Shown here in pieces: positions 15,584 through 24,515 of a stretch of 46,527 bases of DNA. The notes beneath the pieces are model-generated. The model searched no databases. It was not told where the DNA came from and saw nothing but the letters and a program-made list of their open reading frames with translations. The position numbers and the translations under genes are program-made. Positions within the stretch are counted from its first letter, which is position 1; every line of letters starts with the position of its first letter. Source of the DNA: an uncultured Eubacterium sp. (GTDB taxonomy: Bacteria; Bacillota_A; Clostridia; Lachnospirales; Lachnospiraceae); the NCBI GenBank assembly GCA_948468465.1, contig CAOKJJ010000012.1:1-46527 (forward strand), given 5' to 3'.

Positions 15584-16891
15584 ATGCATGATAGGGAAAT
15601 TGATTTCTCGCCGCCGGACATTACGGAGGCGGAAATTCAGGAAGTAGAAGAAGTCTTAAGGAGCGGCTGGATTACAACCGGGCCAAAGACAAAGCTGTTT
15701 GAGTCGCAGATTGCTTCTTATTGCAAAGTAAACCGGGCGGTATGCTTAAATTCCGCGACTGCCTGCCTGGAATCAGTCTTGCGGCTGTTAGGCATCGGCC
15801 CCGGGGATGAGGTGATTACCTCGGCATATACGTATACAGCGTCAGCCAGTCCGGTCTGCCACGTAGGAGCGAAGCTGGTTTTGGTGGATACGGCGCCGGA
15901 TTCTTTTGAAATGGATTATGATGCCTTAGAGCAGGCGATCACAGAAAAAACGAAGGCGGTCATCCCGGTTGATCTGGGCGGAGTCATGTGTGATTACGAC
16001 CGCATTTATGAGATTATAACCCGCAGGCAAGCCAAATTTCAGCCGCATAGCAGGCTGCAGGAAGCGCTTGGGAGGGCAGCGGTTATCGCGGACGGGGCGC
16101 ACGCGTTCGGTGCAAAAAGGCTGACGGGCGGCCGGTGGAAAATGTGCGGGGAAGCGGCTGACTTTACAAGTGTTTCTTTCCATGCGGTCAAAAACCTGAC
16201 GACAGCGGAGGGCGGGACGCTCATGTGGCGCAGCCTGGAGGAGAAAGGCATAGCGGATGCATGGATCTACCAGCAGCTGATGCTTTTGTCCCTGCACGGG
16301 CAGAGCAAGGATGCACTGGAAAAGGAAAGCCTTGGCGCCTGGGAGTACGACATTTTGTCGCCGGCATATAAGTGTAATATGACAGATATTCAGGCAGCGA
16401 TCGGCCTGCAGCAGTTAAAACGGTACGGACAGATATTAAAAAGAAGGAAAGAGATCATCCGCCGCTATGACCAGGCGTTTTTAAAATTCGGCGCAAAGCC
16501 TTTGCTCCACGAGGGGGACTGCCATGATTCCAGCGGCCACCTGTATTTACTCCGGATCCCCGGCATTACCGAGCAGCAGAGAAATCAGATCATTCAAAAG
16601 CTGGCGGGGCAGGGCGTGGCCACAAACGTGCATTATAAGCCGCTGCCGATGTTCACAGCATACAAAAATATGGGATTTTCGATCGGAGATTATCCAAATG
16701 CATTTGCGCAATACCAAAACGAGATTTCACTTCCGCTGCATACCTGCTTAACGGATGAGGATGTGGATTATGTCATTTTTTGTATGTCAAATATTTTAGC
16801 GGAAATTTCGAAACAAGCGCCTGTGCGCATCCAGGAAGAAAGGAGCGCGGAAAATGCAAAAGAAAGGCAGGAATCCTGCATGGAAGCTTAG
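15584..16891 (+). CDS. DegT/DnrJ/EryC1-family sugar aminotransferase (WcfR-like)
   Basis: A 435-residue PLP enzyme: FSPPDITEAEIQEVEE, SGWITTGPKTK, CLNSATACLESVLRLLG, ADGAHAFGAK and the PLP lysine in SFHAVKNLTTAEGG. The C-terminal 30 residues are an extension that overlaps the next gene by 38 bp. Close relatives beside a CapD dehydratase and a WcfS-type transferase aminate the 4-keto group of UDP-4-keto-6-deoxy-HexNAc. No dedicated PglD-type N-acetyltransferase lies next to it, so the 4-amino group may stay free and positively charged. Confidence 0.9.
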   Translation: MHDREIDFSPPDITEAEIQEVEEVLRSGWITTGPKTKLFESQIASYCKVNRAVCLNSATACLESVLRLLGIGPGDEVITSAYTYTASASPVCHVGAKLVLVDTAPDSFEMDYDALEQAITEKTKAVIPVDLGGVMCDYDRIYEIITRRQAKFQPHSRLQEALGRAAVIADGAHAFGAKRLTGGRWKMCGEAADFTSVSFHAVKNLTTAEGGTLMWRSLEEKGIADAWIYQQLMLLSLHGQSKDALEKESLGAWEYDILSPAYKCNMTDIQAAIGLQQLKRYGQILKRRKEIIRRYDQAFLKFGAKPLLHEGDCHDSSGHLYLLRIPGITEQQRNQIIQKLAGQGVATNVHYKPLPMFTAYKNMGFSIGDYPNAFAQYQNEISLPLHTCLTDEDVDYVIFCMSNILAEISKQAPVRIQEERSAENAKERQESCMEA

Positions 16892-17570
16892 AAGCTGGGA
16901 CGAGCTTCCGGCCGGGATGCGCCGGGAAGAGGTAAGGCCGTATTACTGCAGTCTGCAAAAAAAAGCAGCCAGCCTGCGGGTAAAGAGAATCCTGGACGTT
17001 GCCTGTTCCGCGCTGCTGCTTGTACTGCTGGCCCCGGTATTTTTGGCGCTTGCGGTGCTGATCAGACGGGATTCCAAAGGCCCCGTGTTTTTCCGTCAGG
17101 AGCGGGTGACGCAGTACGGCAGGATCTTTCGTATATACAAGTTCCGAACGATGTCTGCGGATGCGGAGCATACAGGGACAAAGGTGACGCTGAAAAATGA
17201 CACGCGGATTACGGATATCGGCAGGATACTTAGAAAATACCGTCTGGATGAGCTGCCGCAGCTGATCAATATTTTAACGGGAGATATGACGTTTGTGGGG
17301 ACAAGGCCGGAAATACCGGACTATGTGAGAAAATACCAGCCCCAAATGCGTGCGACGCTGCTGCTTCCAGCTGGGGTTACGTCAGAAGCGAGCGTTTATT
17401 TTAAGGACGAGGACAGTCTGCTGGAATGCGCCGACGATGCGCAGCAGGTGTATCTGACAAAGATTCTGCCGCAAAAGATGGCGTATAACCTGGAGCAGTT
17501 AGAAGGGTTTAGTATCTGGAGAGATTTTAAGACGCTGGTCCATACGGTTGTGCAGGTGGCCAGGGGATGA
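16854..17570 (+). CDS. Initiating phosphoglycosyl transferase (bacterial sugar transferase, WcfS/PglC-like)
   Basis: A monotopic transferase of 238 residues. An N-terminal W-ELP-MR-EVR-YY segment precedes one membrane (re-entrant) helix at about 42-70. Then come GPVFFRQERVTQYGRIFRIYKFRTM, split here as GPVFFRQERVTQYGR and IYKFRTM, the catalytic Asp-Glu of RLDELPQL, and VGTRPEIPDYVRKY. It transfers a sugar phosphate to undecaprenyl phosphate to start repeat-unit synthesis. It is the only such enzyme in the window although two Wzx/Wzy pairs are present. AGGAG lies upstream of the ATG, inside the aminotransferase gene. Confidence 0.93.
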   Translation: MQKKGRNPAWKLRSWDELPAGMRREEVRPYYCSLQKKAASLRVKRILDVACSALLLVLLAPVFLALAVLIRRDSKGPVFFRQERVTQYGRIFRIYKFRTMSADAEHTGTKVTLKNDTRITDIGRILRKYRLDELPQLINILTGDMTFVGTRPEIPDYVRKYQPQMRATLLLPAGVTSEASVYFKDEDSLLECADDAQQVYLTKILPQKMAYNLEQLEGFSIWRDFKTLVHTVVQVARG

Positions 17571-17610
17571 AGCAGGGAAAGAGGACAATCGTTTTTAAAG
17601 AGGGTGGGCA

Positions 17611-18843
17611 ATGAATATCGTATTAATCAACCATTATGCCGGTTCGATTGAAAGGGGCATGGAGTTCAGGCCGTACTATTTTGCCAGGGAATGGGTCAAA
17701 ATGGGGCACAGGGTACATATCGTGGCAGCGGATTATTCCCATTTGCGGACGAAAAACCCGGAGGTTACGAAGGATTTTCAGACGGAAAAAATCAATGGGA
17801 TTTATTATCATTGGGTGAAAACAGGAAGGTACGAAGGGAACGGGGGAAGGCGTGCGCTGACGATGTTCCGGTTCGTGGGGAAGCTGTGGATCTGTGCGGA
17901 TAAAATAGCAAAAGCATGGAAGCCGGATGTGGTGATCACATCTTCTACCTATCCGCTGGATACTTATGCGGGACAGAGGATTGCAAAGCTGTGCGGGGCG
18001 AGGCTGATTCATGAGGTGCATGATATGTGGCCTGCTACCTTGACAGAATTGGGCGGAATGAGCAGATTTCATCCGTTTGTCATGGTAATGCAGGCAGCGG
18101 AAAATTCTTTTTGCAGACATTCAGATTATGTAGTCTCCCTGCCATCAAATGCTAAGGAATATTTAACGGCACATGGACTGGAACCATATAAATTTGTCCA
18201 TATTCCAAATGGGGTTGCCTTACAGGATTGGGAACATAAAGAAAAGCTGCCAAAGGAACATCAGAGTGTGCTGCAGGATTTAAAGAAAAACAGAAAATTT
18301 ATCGTAGGTTATTTTGGCGGACATGCTTTGTCAAATGCACTTGATCATTTATTGGATGCGGCAAAGCGGATTACAAATCCTGATATACAATTTGTATTAG
18401 TGGGAGATGGCGCGGAAAAAAATCGTCTGATAAAACGTGCAGAACAGGAGCAAATAGAAAATGTACATTTTCTCTCGCCAGTGTCTAAAAAAATGATACC
18501 AGATCTGGTTAATTATTTTGACTGTTCGATTATGTGCGCAGCAGATTCTCCTCTATATCGTTTTGGGATGTGTTTCAATAAGCTATATGATTCCATGATG
18601 GCCGCAAAACCAATCCTATGTGCAATTCGTACACCGGATTCTGCGATTGAAACTTATCAATGCGGAATGATTGTAAGGCCGCAGGACAGCGAAGAACTTG
18701 CACAAGCAGTTGAGAACATGTACCGATTGCCAAAAAACCGGAGGAAGCAAATGGGAGAGAATGGAAAGCAAGCTGTTTTGCAGCATTTTGTATACGATAT
18801 CTTAGCGCAAGAGTTTGCTTTGCTTTTTAATTCAGAAAGGTAA
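17611..18843 (+). CDS. Family 4 glycosyltransferase (WbuB-like)
   Basis: A 410-residue GT-B enzyme: INHYAGSIERGMEFRPYYFAREWVK at the N-terminus (start INHYAGSIERGMEFRPYY), VHDMWPATLTELGG, IPNGVALQDW, VGYFGGHALSNALDHLLDAA, and a donor region where FNKLYDSMMAAKPI replaces the usual E-x-MAAGxP. The pattern resembles WbuB, an amino-sugar transferase of O-antigen loci. From roughly 18120 to its end the DNA becomes clearly AT-richer than the first half, which may mark a recombination junction inside the gene. Confidence 0.87.
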   Translation: MNIVLINHYAGSIERGMEFRPYYFAREWVKMGHRVHIVAADYSHLRTKNPEVTKDFQTEKINGIYYHWVKTGRYEGNGGRRALTMFRFVGKLWICADKIAKAWKPDVVITSSTYPLDTYAGQRIAKLCGARLIHEVHDMWPATLTELGGMSRFHPFVMVMQAAENSFCRHSDYVVSLPSNAKEYLTAHGLEPYKFVHIPNGVALQDWEHKEKLPKEHQSVLQDLKKNRKFIVGYFGGHALSNALDHLLDAAKRITNPDIQFVLVGDGAEKNRLIKRAEQEQIENVHFLSPVSKKMIPDLVNYFDCSIMCAADSPLYRFGMCFNKLYDSMMAAKPILCAIRTPDSAIETYQCGMIVRPQDSEELAQAVENMYRLPKNRRKQMGENGKQAVLQHFVYDILAQEFALLFNSER

Positions 18844-18848
18844 AAAGG

Positions 18849-20162
18849 ATGAAGGAAAGATTATTAAAAAAGATTCAGGAAAGAGATCTGACGGTCGGCG
18901 TGGTAGGTTTGGGTTATGTTGGCCTGCCGCTGGCCGTAGAGAAGGCTAAGGCGGGGTTTCGAACGATTGGTTTTGATGTGCAGGAAGAAAAGGTAGAGCT
19001 TGTAAATGCCGGACATAATTATATTGGAGACGTTGTGGACAGCGATTTGAAGAAATTAGTTGAAGAGGAAAGGCTGACAGCGACAACGGATTTTTCTTTT
19101 GTCAGTGGCGTGGACTTTATTGCTATTTGCGTGCCTACGCCGTTAGACCAGCATCAGCAGCCGGATATCAGCTATGTGAAATCTTCTGCAGAAGCGATCT
19201 CCAAATACCTGACAAAGGAAACGATCGTGGTGCTGGAATCTACGACGTATCCGGGGACTACTGAAGAACTCGTAAAACCAATTCTGGAAAAAGGCTCCGG
19301 CCTTATTTGCGGGGAAGATTTTTATTTAGGATTTTCCCCGGAACGCGTGGATCCGGGCAATTTAATCTATAAGACAAAAAACACGCCAAAGGTCGTTGGT
19401 GGTATCGGAAAAGATGCTACAGAAGTGATGGCAGCTATGTACCGGGCTGTCCTGGATGGGGAAGTGTCAGAGGTATCTTCCCCGGCAGTTGCGGAGATGG
19501 AAAAGATTTTGGAAAACACTTACCGGAACGTAAATATCGGCCTGATCAACGAACTGGCGATTTTAAGCGACCGTATGGGGATCAGTATATGGGAAGTGAT
19601 CGACGCAGCCAGGACAAAGCCGTATGGCTTCCAGGCGTTTTATCCCGGCCCTGGTCTGGGCGGGCATTGTATCCCTCTGGATCCGTATTACCTCTCCTGG
19701 AAGGCAAGGGAATATGGCTTTCATACCTCTATGATCGAAAGTTCTATGATGGTAAACGACAGGATGCCGGAATACTGTGTGGACCGTGCCGCACGGATCT
19801 TGAACCGCTTTGAAAAATCGTTAAAAGGTTCGAAGGTATTGGTGGTTGGCGTGGCTTATAAGCAGGATATTGATGATTACCGGGAAAGTCCGGCATTGGA
19901 GGTGATTGAGATCCTGAAGCGTTCCGGAGCAAAAGTAGATTACTATGATCCGTATATCGCCCAGTATAAATACCGCGGACAGGTGATGCAGGGAATGACA
20001 GCGATTACGCCAAAAGAGGTAGCAGCGTATGACCTGCTGATGATAACAGCGGCGCACTCGAAGGTAGATTACCAAATGCTCCAAAAGCATGCGAAAGCTG
20101 TATTTGATACAAAAAATGTGATGAAGCATTTAGCGGACAGGGAGAATATTGAGGTCTTATAG
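18849..20162 (+). CDS. wbpA: UDP-N-acetyl-hexosamine 6-dehydrogenase (WbpA/WecC family)
   Basis: A nucleotide-sugar dehydrogenase of 437 residues: VGVVGLGYVGLPLAVEKAKA at the NAD site, CVPTPLDQHQQPD, FSPERVDPGN, and the catalytic Cys near residue 274 in GLGGHCIPLDPYYL. A C-terminal UDP-binding domain has GVAYKQDIDDYRESPA. The DxxDxRESP form is typical of enzymes for N-acetylated sugars. It oxidises UDP-GlcNAc (or the ManNAc isomer) to the uronic acid. The three following genes make this a WbpA-type first step toward UDP-ManNAc3NAcA. Confidence 0.9.
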   Translation: MKERLLKKIQERDLTVGVVGLGYVGLPLAVEKAKAGFRTIGFDVQEEKVELVNAGHNYIGDVVDSDLKKLVEEERLTATTDFSFVSGVDFIAICVPTPLDQHQQPDISYVKSSAEAISKYLTKETIVVLESTTYPGTTEELVKPILEKGSGLICGEDFYLGFSPERVDPGNLIYKTKNTPKVVGGIGKDATEVMAAMYRAVLDGEVSEVSSPAVAEMEKILENTYRNVNIGLINELAILSDRMGISIWEVIDAARTKPYGFQAFYPGPGLGGHCIPLDPYYLSWKAREYGFHTSMIESSMMVNDRMPEYCVDRAARILNRFEKSLKGSKVLVVGVAYKQDIDDYRESPALEVIEILKRSGAKVDYYDPYIAQYKYRGQVMQGMTAITPKEVAAYDLLMITAAHSKVDYQMLQKHAKAVFDTKNVMKHLADRENIEVL

Positions 20163-20209
20163 GATAGGGCAGACAGACAAATAAGGAATCGGAAGGGATG
20201 TAAAGTAAA

Positions 20210-21307
20210 ATGAAGATTCTAACGGTAGCAGGAGCCAGGCCGCAGTTTATCAAGGCAGCGGCAGTTTCAAGGGCCATACGGCAGAAGCATACAGAAATCT
20301 TGCTGCATACAGGCCAGCATTATGATACCAATATGTCAGATATATTTTTTGAGGAGCTGCAGATCCCGAAGCCGGATTACCAGCTGGGTATTGGCTCCGG
20401 AACCCATGCAAAGCAGACAGCGGACATGATGGTGGGCATTGAGCAGGCACTTCTGGAAGAAAAACCGGATGGGCTGCTTATTTACGGCGATACGAATTCC
20501 ACACTTGCAGGGGCCCTGGCAGCTGCAAAGATTCACGTTCCGGTTATCCATGTGGAGGCCGGGCTGCGCTCTTATAACAAACGGATGCCGGAAGAGCTAA
20601 ATCGTGTGCTGGCAGACCATGTATCCAGCTTGTTGTTTTGCCCGACGGATACCGCGGTGGAAAACCTTCGGAAAGAAGGGATTGTCGAGAGGGTTTTTCA
20701 GGTAGGTGATGTGATGTGCGATGCAGTCTTGTATTATTCGAACCGATTGGAGGAGCATGGGAAAGAGTTTTATTTCCACGGGCTTTCAGGGCTGACAGGA
20801 GATATAGCCGTATGTAAGCGGTGGTATCTGGCTACGGTCCACCGGGCAGAAAATACGGACAGTATCAGTAAAATAGAAGAGATTTTATCAGCTTTTGAGG
20901 AATTGGATGCCCCGGTATTGTTTCCGGTCCATCCAAGGATACGGGGGATGGTTCTGCAGCTGGATCAGGAGCATTCTTATCAGAATACGTTATTTGTGGA
21001 ACCGGCAGGGTATCTGACCATGCTTTATCTGGTCAAGCATGCGGTGAAGGTAGTGACGGATTCGGGCGGGCTGCAGAAGGAGGCGTATATCCTGGGTACG
21101 CCATGTGTCACCGTACGGGATCAGACGGAATGGACTGAGACTTTACATGGGAATCATAACATTTTATCAAAGCCAAAGAAAGAGGATATTTTAGAAAAGG
21201 TTTTTGAGAAAGAGATTGTCTGGGAGATCAATGCGGCATATTTCGGAGATGGACATGCTGCGGAAAAAATTTGCAGTATTTTGGACGAACAGGGAGGCAG
21301 ATTATGA
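20210..21307 (+). CDS. wbpI: Non-hydrolysing UDP-HexNAc 2-epimerase (WbpI/WecB family)
   Basis: A 365-residue epimerase: VAGARPQFIKAAAVSRAIR, LHTGQHYDTNMSDIFFEEL, YGDTNSTLAGALAAAK, HVEAGLRSYNKRMPEELNR, and TDSGGLQKEAYILGTPCVT. All signature residues of the two-domain family are present. By context it most likely epimerises UDP-GlcNAc3NAcA at C2 to the manno isomer (WbpI role). A WecB role on UDP-GlcNAc cannot be excluded. It overlaps the next gene by 4 bp (ATGA). Confidence 0.88.
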   Translation: MKILTVAGARPQFIKAAAVSRAIRQKHTEILLHTGQHYDTNMSDIFFEELQIPKPDYQLGIGSGTHAKQTADMMVGIEQALLEEKPDGLLIYGDTNSTLAGALAAAKIHVPVIHVEAGLRSYNKRMPEELNRVLADHVSSLLFCPTDTAVENLRKEGIVERVFQVGDVMCDAVLYYSNRLEEHGKEFYFHGLSGLTGDIAVCKRWYLATVHRAENTDSISKIEEILSAFEELDAPVLFPVHPRIRGMVLQLDQEHSYQNTLFVEPAGYLTMLYLVKHAVKVVTDSGGLQKEAYILGTPCVTVRDQTEWTETLHGNHNILSKPKKEDILEKVFEKEIVWEINAAYFGDGHAAEKICSILDEQGGRL

Positions 21308-22377
21308 AATATGCATTGATTGGATGCGGACGGATTGCGGTGAATCATGTAAAAGCGGTTTTAAATAATCATCTGGAATTTGTAGCGGCCTGTGATACGG
21401 AGCTTTCACAGATAGACAAGCTTCTGGAAAAATGCGGAGTGGAGGATGCCCATGCCATTAAGCGTTATACGGATTACAGGAAAATGCTTGCGGAAAACGA
21501 TCTGGAGCTTGTAGCCATAGCGACAGAAAGCGGCAGCCACGCAAAAATAGCATTGGACTGCATTGCGCACGGCATCCACTGTATCATTGAAAAACCAATC
21601 GCGATGAGCCTTGCGGATGCAGACGAGATCGTCAGGATTTCCAAAGAAAAGGGCGTTAAGGTATCCGCCTGCCATCAAAACCGTTTTAACCTGGCCGTAC
21701 AGGAGATGCGGAAGGCGTTGGAGTCAGGGAGGTTCGGAAAGCTGTCGCATGGATCTGTCCATGTACGCTGGAACCGGAACGTGGATTATTATACACAGGC
21801 GCCGTGGCGCGGAAAGTGGGCAACCGACGGAGGCGCCCTTATGAACCAGTGTATCCATGGGATCGACCTGCTCCGGTGGATGATGGGCGATCAAATAGAG
21901 GAAGTATATGGACAGACGCGCCGGCAGTTTCATGACTATCTGGAGGCTGAGGATGTTGGGATAGCGGTGGTGAAGTTTAAAAACGGGGCGGTTGCCACGA
22001 TTGAAGGCACGACGAACGTATATCCGCAGAACCTGGAGGAGACGCTGTATCTGTTTGGGGAGACTGGCACGGTGAAGCTGGGCGGAAAGTCTACGAATAA
22101 CATAGATATCTGGCAGTTTGCAGATGAGGCGGAAGATGACGAAAAGAAAAAAGGGCTGCAGGAAGCGACAAGCAATGTATACGGGAATGGGCATACCAGC
22201 CTGTATGCGGATGTGATCGACGCGATACAAAAGGACAGGGAGCCTTATGTTAACGCGGCTGCGGGCAGAAATGCGTTGGAGCTGGTTTTGGCTGTTTATA
22301 AAAGCCAGAAGGAAGGGCTGCCTGTGAAGCTGCCTTTGAAGAATTTTGGAACAGATGAAATGTCGGGGATGTTTTAG
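21304..22377 (+). CDS. wlbA: UDP-GlcNAcA 3-dehydrogenase (WbpB/WlbA, Gfo/Idh/MocA family)
   Basis: A 357-residue oxidoreductase: [17 protein letters not shown] at the nucleotide-binding site, the EKP motif in [22 protein letters not shown], and [23 protein letters not shown] (core [15 protein letters not shown]). The last two are diagnostic of WlbA/WbpB. It oxidises C3 of UDP-GlcNAcA so that an aminotransferase can add an amine. ATG 21304 is preceded by GGGAGG and overlaps the previous stop. Confidence 0.9.
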   Translation: MKYALIGCGRIAVNHVKAVLNNHLEFVAACDTELSQIDKLLEKCGVEDAHAIKRYTDYRKMLAENDLELVAIATESGSHAKIALDCIAHGIHCIIEKPIAMSLADADEIVRISKEKGVKVSACHQNRFNLAVQEMRKALESGRFGKLSHGSVHVRWNRNVDYYTQAPWRGKWATDGGALMNQCIHGIDLLRWMMGDQIEEVYGQTRRQFHDYLEAEDVGIAVVKFKNGAVATIEGTTNVYPQNLEETLYLFGETGTVKLGGKSTNNIDIWQFADEAEDDEKKKGLQEATSNVYGNGHTSLYADVIDAIQKDREPYVNAAAGRNALELVLAVYKSQKEGLPVKLPLKNFGTDEMSGMF

Positions 22378-22394
22378 CAGAGCAGGAGGTTTCT

Positions 22395-22934
22395 ATGGAT
22401 TTTTTTGTCCACGAAAGCAGTTATATCGATGAAGATGTGGAGATTGGCGAAGGTACGAGGATCTGGCATTTCTGCCATATACAAAGCGGGGCCAGGATTG
22501 GGAAGGATTGTATCTTAGGGCAGAATGTGAATGTATCGAATCATGTCCGGATTGGGGACGGGTGCAAGGTGCAGAACAATGTATCGCTATATGAAGGAGT
22601 GGAGCTGGAGGATGATGTGTTTTGCGGACCGTCCTGTGTGTTTACCAATGACCTGACGCCGCGGGCGAAATATCCAAAAGGAAAGGCTGGATATAAGAAA
22701 ACTTTGGTAAAGGAAGGCGCAACCATCGGTGCGAACGCAACTATCGTTTGCGGGAATACGGTCGGCAAATATGCGATGGTGGCGGCAGGGGCTGTTGTGA
22801 CGAAGGATGTGCCGGATTATGTGTTGGTGGCCGGGGTTCCAGCCAGGGAGATTGGACGGGCAGATGAGATGGGGAATATCTTGTACCAGGAAGAATCAGA
22901 CAGGATGGAAGGGAGGAAGGCTGAGGATGCATAA
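22395..22934 (+). CDS. wbpD: UDP-GlcNAc3NA N-acetyltransferase (WbpD/WlbB)
   Basis: A left-handed beta-helix enzyme of 179 residues built of hexapeptide repeats ([41 protein letters not shown]). The catalytic region [10 protein letters not shown] fits the WbpD/WlbB group and the C-terminus ends [10 protein letters not shown]. It acetylates the 3-amino group of UDP-2-acetamido-3-amino-glucuronate. AGGAGG precedes the ATG. It sits directly after wlbA and overlaps the next GT by 8 bp. Confidence 0.92.
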   Translation: MDFFVHESSYIDEDVEIGEGTRIWHFCHIQSGARIGKDCILGQNVNVSNHVRIGDGCKVQNNVSLYEGVELEDDVFCGPSCVFTNDLTPRAKYPKGKAGYKKTLVKEGATIGANATIVCGNTVGKYAMVAAGAVVTKDVPDYVLVAGVPAREIGRADEMGNILYQEESDRMEGRKAEDA

Positions 22935-24036
22935 GGACAGGGTATGCCATATTACGAGCGCGCATAGTCAGAATGATGTCCGGATCTTTCAAAAGGAGTG
23001 CGTATCACTTGCCAGGAACGGTTATGATGTATTCTTAGTCGCGCCGGGGGACAGCTGTGTAAAGCAAGGAGTGCAGATTGCAGGATTCGGGGAGAAGGAA
23101 GGCAAAAGATGGAAGAGGATGCTGCTTTCAACAAAGAAGGCATACCGCTTGGCGAAGCAAGTCGATGCGGATATCTACCATTTCCATGACCCGGAGCTGC
23201 TTCCTTATGGCTGGCTGCTGAAAAAGAACGGAAAAAAGGTGATATTTGACAGTCACGAGAATCTTTTTCAGCTGATGCAGGATAAGGATTATATCCCGCC
23301 GGCGGCAAGGAAGTGCTTTGACCGTGTATTTAATAGTTTTTTAAGATTAATCTGCAAAAAGCTGGATGCGGTCATTAGTGTGGATCCACATATATGCAGG
23401 GAATATAAGCGTATCAATAAAAATACGGTCTTGATCACAAATTACCCAATTTTAGAAAAAGTGCCAGAAAGCAGTGATGAGGATCCGGTTGGCATAGCAT
23501 TTGCGGGAGGTGTGGACCGTCAGTGGAATCATGAGGCGGTGATCAGGGCAATGGAAAAACTGGGCGAAAAGGCAGTTTATACAATCTGTGGGAAAGCAGA
23601 CAGCCAATACCTGGAACAGATCAGACAGCTGCCATGCTGGGAACAGGTGGATTTTCGCGGGGAAGTGCCGCATGAAGAGGCATTGCGGGTACTGCGCAGC
23701 AATAGCATTGGAGTGGCGCTGTGCAGCTACAGTAAAAATACGAACCAGAAAAAAGGGACACTGGGGAATACCAAACTGTTTGAGATCATGATGGCGGGGC
23801 TTCCGGTAATCTGCACACGTTTTGAGCTTTGGGAAAAAATAATCAAAAAGTATCAATGCGGAATTTGTGTGGATGACCCGCAAAACGCGGAGGAGATCGC
23901 TCAGGCAGTCACATATCTGCTGGATCATCCGCAGGAAGCGAAAAAAATGGGCGGGGGGGGGTGCCGGGCAGTTAAGGAAAAATTTAACTGGTGGCAGGAA
24001 GAAAAAAAGCTATTGCAGTTATATTGTAAGTTATAG
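22927..24036 (+). CDS. Family 4 glycosyltransferase with a G9 tract
   Basis: A GT-B enzyme of 369 residues: [44 protein letters not shown], and a donor site [19 protein letters not shown] 22927 is selected because GGGAGG lies upstream and the family N-terminus starts there. It is clearly paralogous to the GT at 24516 (same HITS/HMTS start and [11 protein letters not shown]). A run of nine Gs at 23953-23961 encodes Gly-Gly-Gly in the C-terminal helix region ([11 protein letters not shown]), where relatives have MGxNGRRAV. One extra G would stop the protein within a few codons; one fewer gives a different tail. Confidence 0.88.
   Translation: MHKDRVCHITSAHSQNDVRIFQKECVSLARNGYDVFLVAPGDSCVKQGVQIAGFGEKEGKRWKRMLLSTKKAYRLAKQVDADIYHFHDPELLPYGWLLKKNGKKVIFDSHENLFQLMQDKDYIPPAARKCFDRVFNSFLRLICKKLDAVISVDPHICREYKRINKNTVLITNYPILEKVPESSDEDPVGIAFAGGVDRQWNHEAVIRAMEKLGEKAVYTICGKADSQYLEQIRQLPCWEQVDFRGEVPHEEALRVLRSNSIGVALCSYSKNTNQKKGTLGNTKLFEIMMAGLPVICTRFELWEKIIKKYQCGICVDDPQNAEEIAQAVTYLLDHPQEAKKMGGGGCRAVKEKFNWWQEEKKLLQLYCKL
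23953..23961 (+). repeat. G9 homopolymer tract in a GT4 gene
   Basis: Nine consecutive Gs on the coding strand, in frame (three Gly codons). G10 leads to GGGGVPGS then TAA; G8 replaces the last 25 residues with a longer out-of-frame tail. It is a candidate contingency tract. Confidence 0.85.
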
Positions 24037-24141
24037 TCCGTAAGAACGAAGGATATGGATAAGTGGAAGTTAGCCGGTTATGATAGGTAATCAAGAACAG
24101 CATATGTTATTATGTAAATTCTTTACAGAAAGGGGTAATGT

Positions 24142-24498
24142 ATGATGGTAAATGATAAGAAAGCGCGCAGATCTATCCATTTATGGTCGGCTTTAGGAGC
24201 TGGGACAGCAGCTGTTTTACCACCTCCGGCAGATGCAGTTGCTCTTGCTTCGGAAGAAGCGCTGATGACTGTGAAAATCGCTGCAATGTTTGGGCATTGT
24301 CTTTCAGAGAAAACAGCAGCTCAGGCACTTGCAACAGGCGCTTTTGGAACAGTAGTTGGCACAGCGGCGGCTGTTGCTGTATTTGAAGGACTGAATCTGG
24401 CTTATCCCGCAACAATTCCTGCAAAAGTCGGAGTTGCGACTGGGGTTATGGAAACTTTGGGATGGACGGTTTATGAATATTATAAATCGCAGTCATAG
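24142..24498 (+). CDS. Small Ala/Gly-rich membrane-associated protein (DUF697-like), unknown role
   Basis: A 118-residue protein with a basic N-terminus (NDKKARRSIHLWSALG) and then two or three Ala/Gly/Val-rich hydrophobic helices. The order PPPADAVALASEEALMTVKIA, FG-x-LSEKTAAQALATGAFGT, and GVMETLGWTVYEYY resembles the hydrophobic DUF697/YcjF-like domain often fused to GTPases; here it stands alone. AAAGGGG lies upstream of tandem ATGs (24142, 24145). It is inserted between two paralogous GT4 genes and has no known role in sugar assembly. The similarity call is from memory and only moderate. Confidence 0.55.
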   Translation: MMVNDKKARRSIHLWSALGAGTAAVLPPPADAVALASEEALMTVKIAAMFGHCLSEKTAAQALATGAFGTVVGTAAAVAVFEGLNLAYPATIPAKVGVATGVMETLGWTVYEYYKSQS

Positions 24499-24515
24499 TA
24501 GAATGAGGGAAATAA

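Noticed and set aside
15315..15647. Plus-strand frame of 110 codons spanning the flippase-aminotransferase gap
   Set aside because: It is out of frame with both genes over most of its length and has no homology; the gap of 85 bp holds only a ribosome-binding region.
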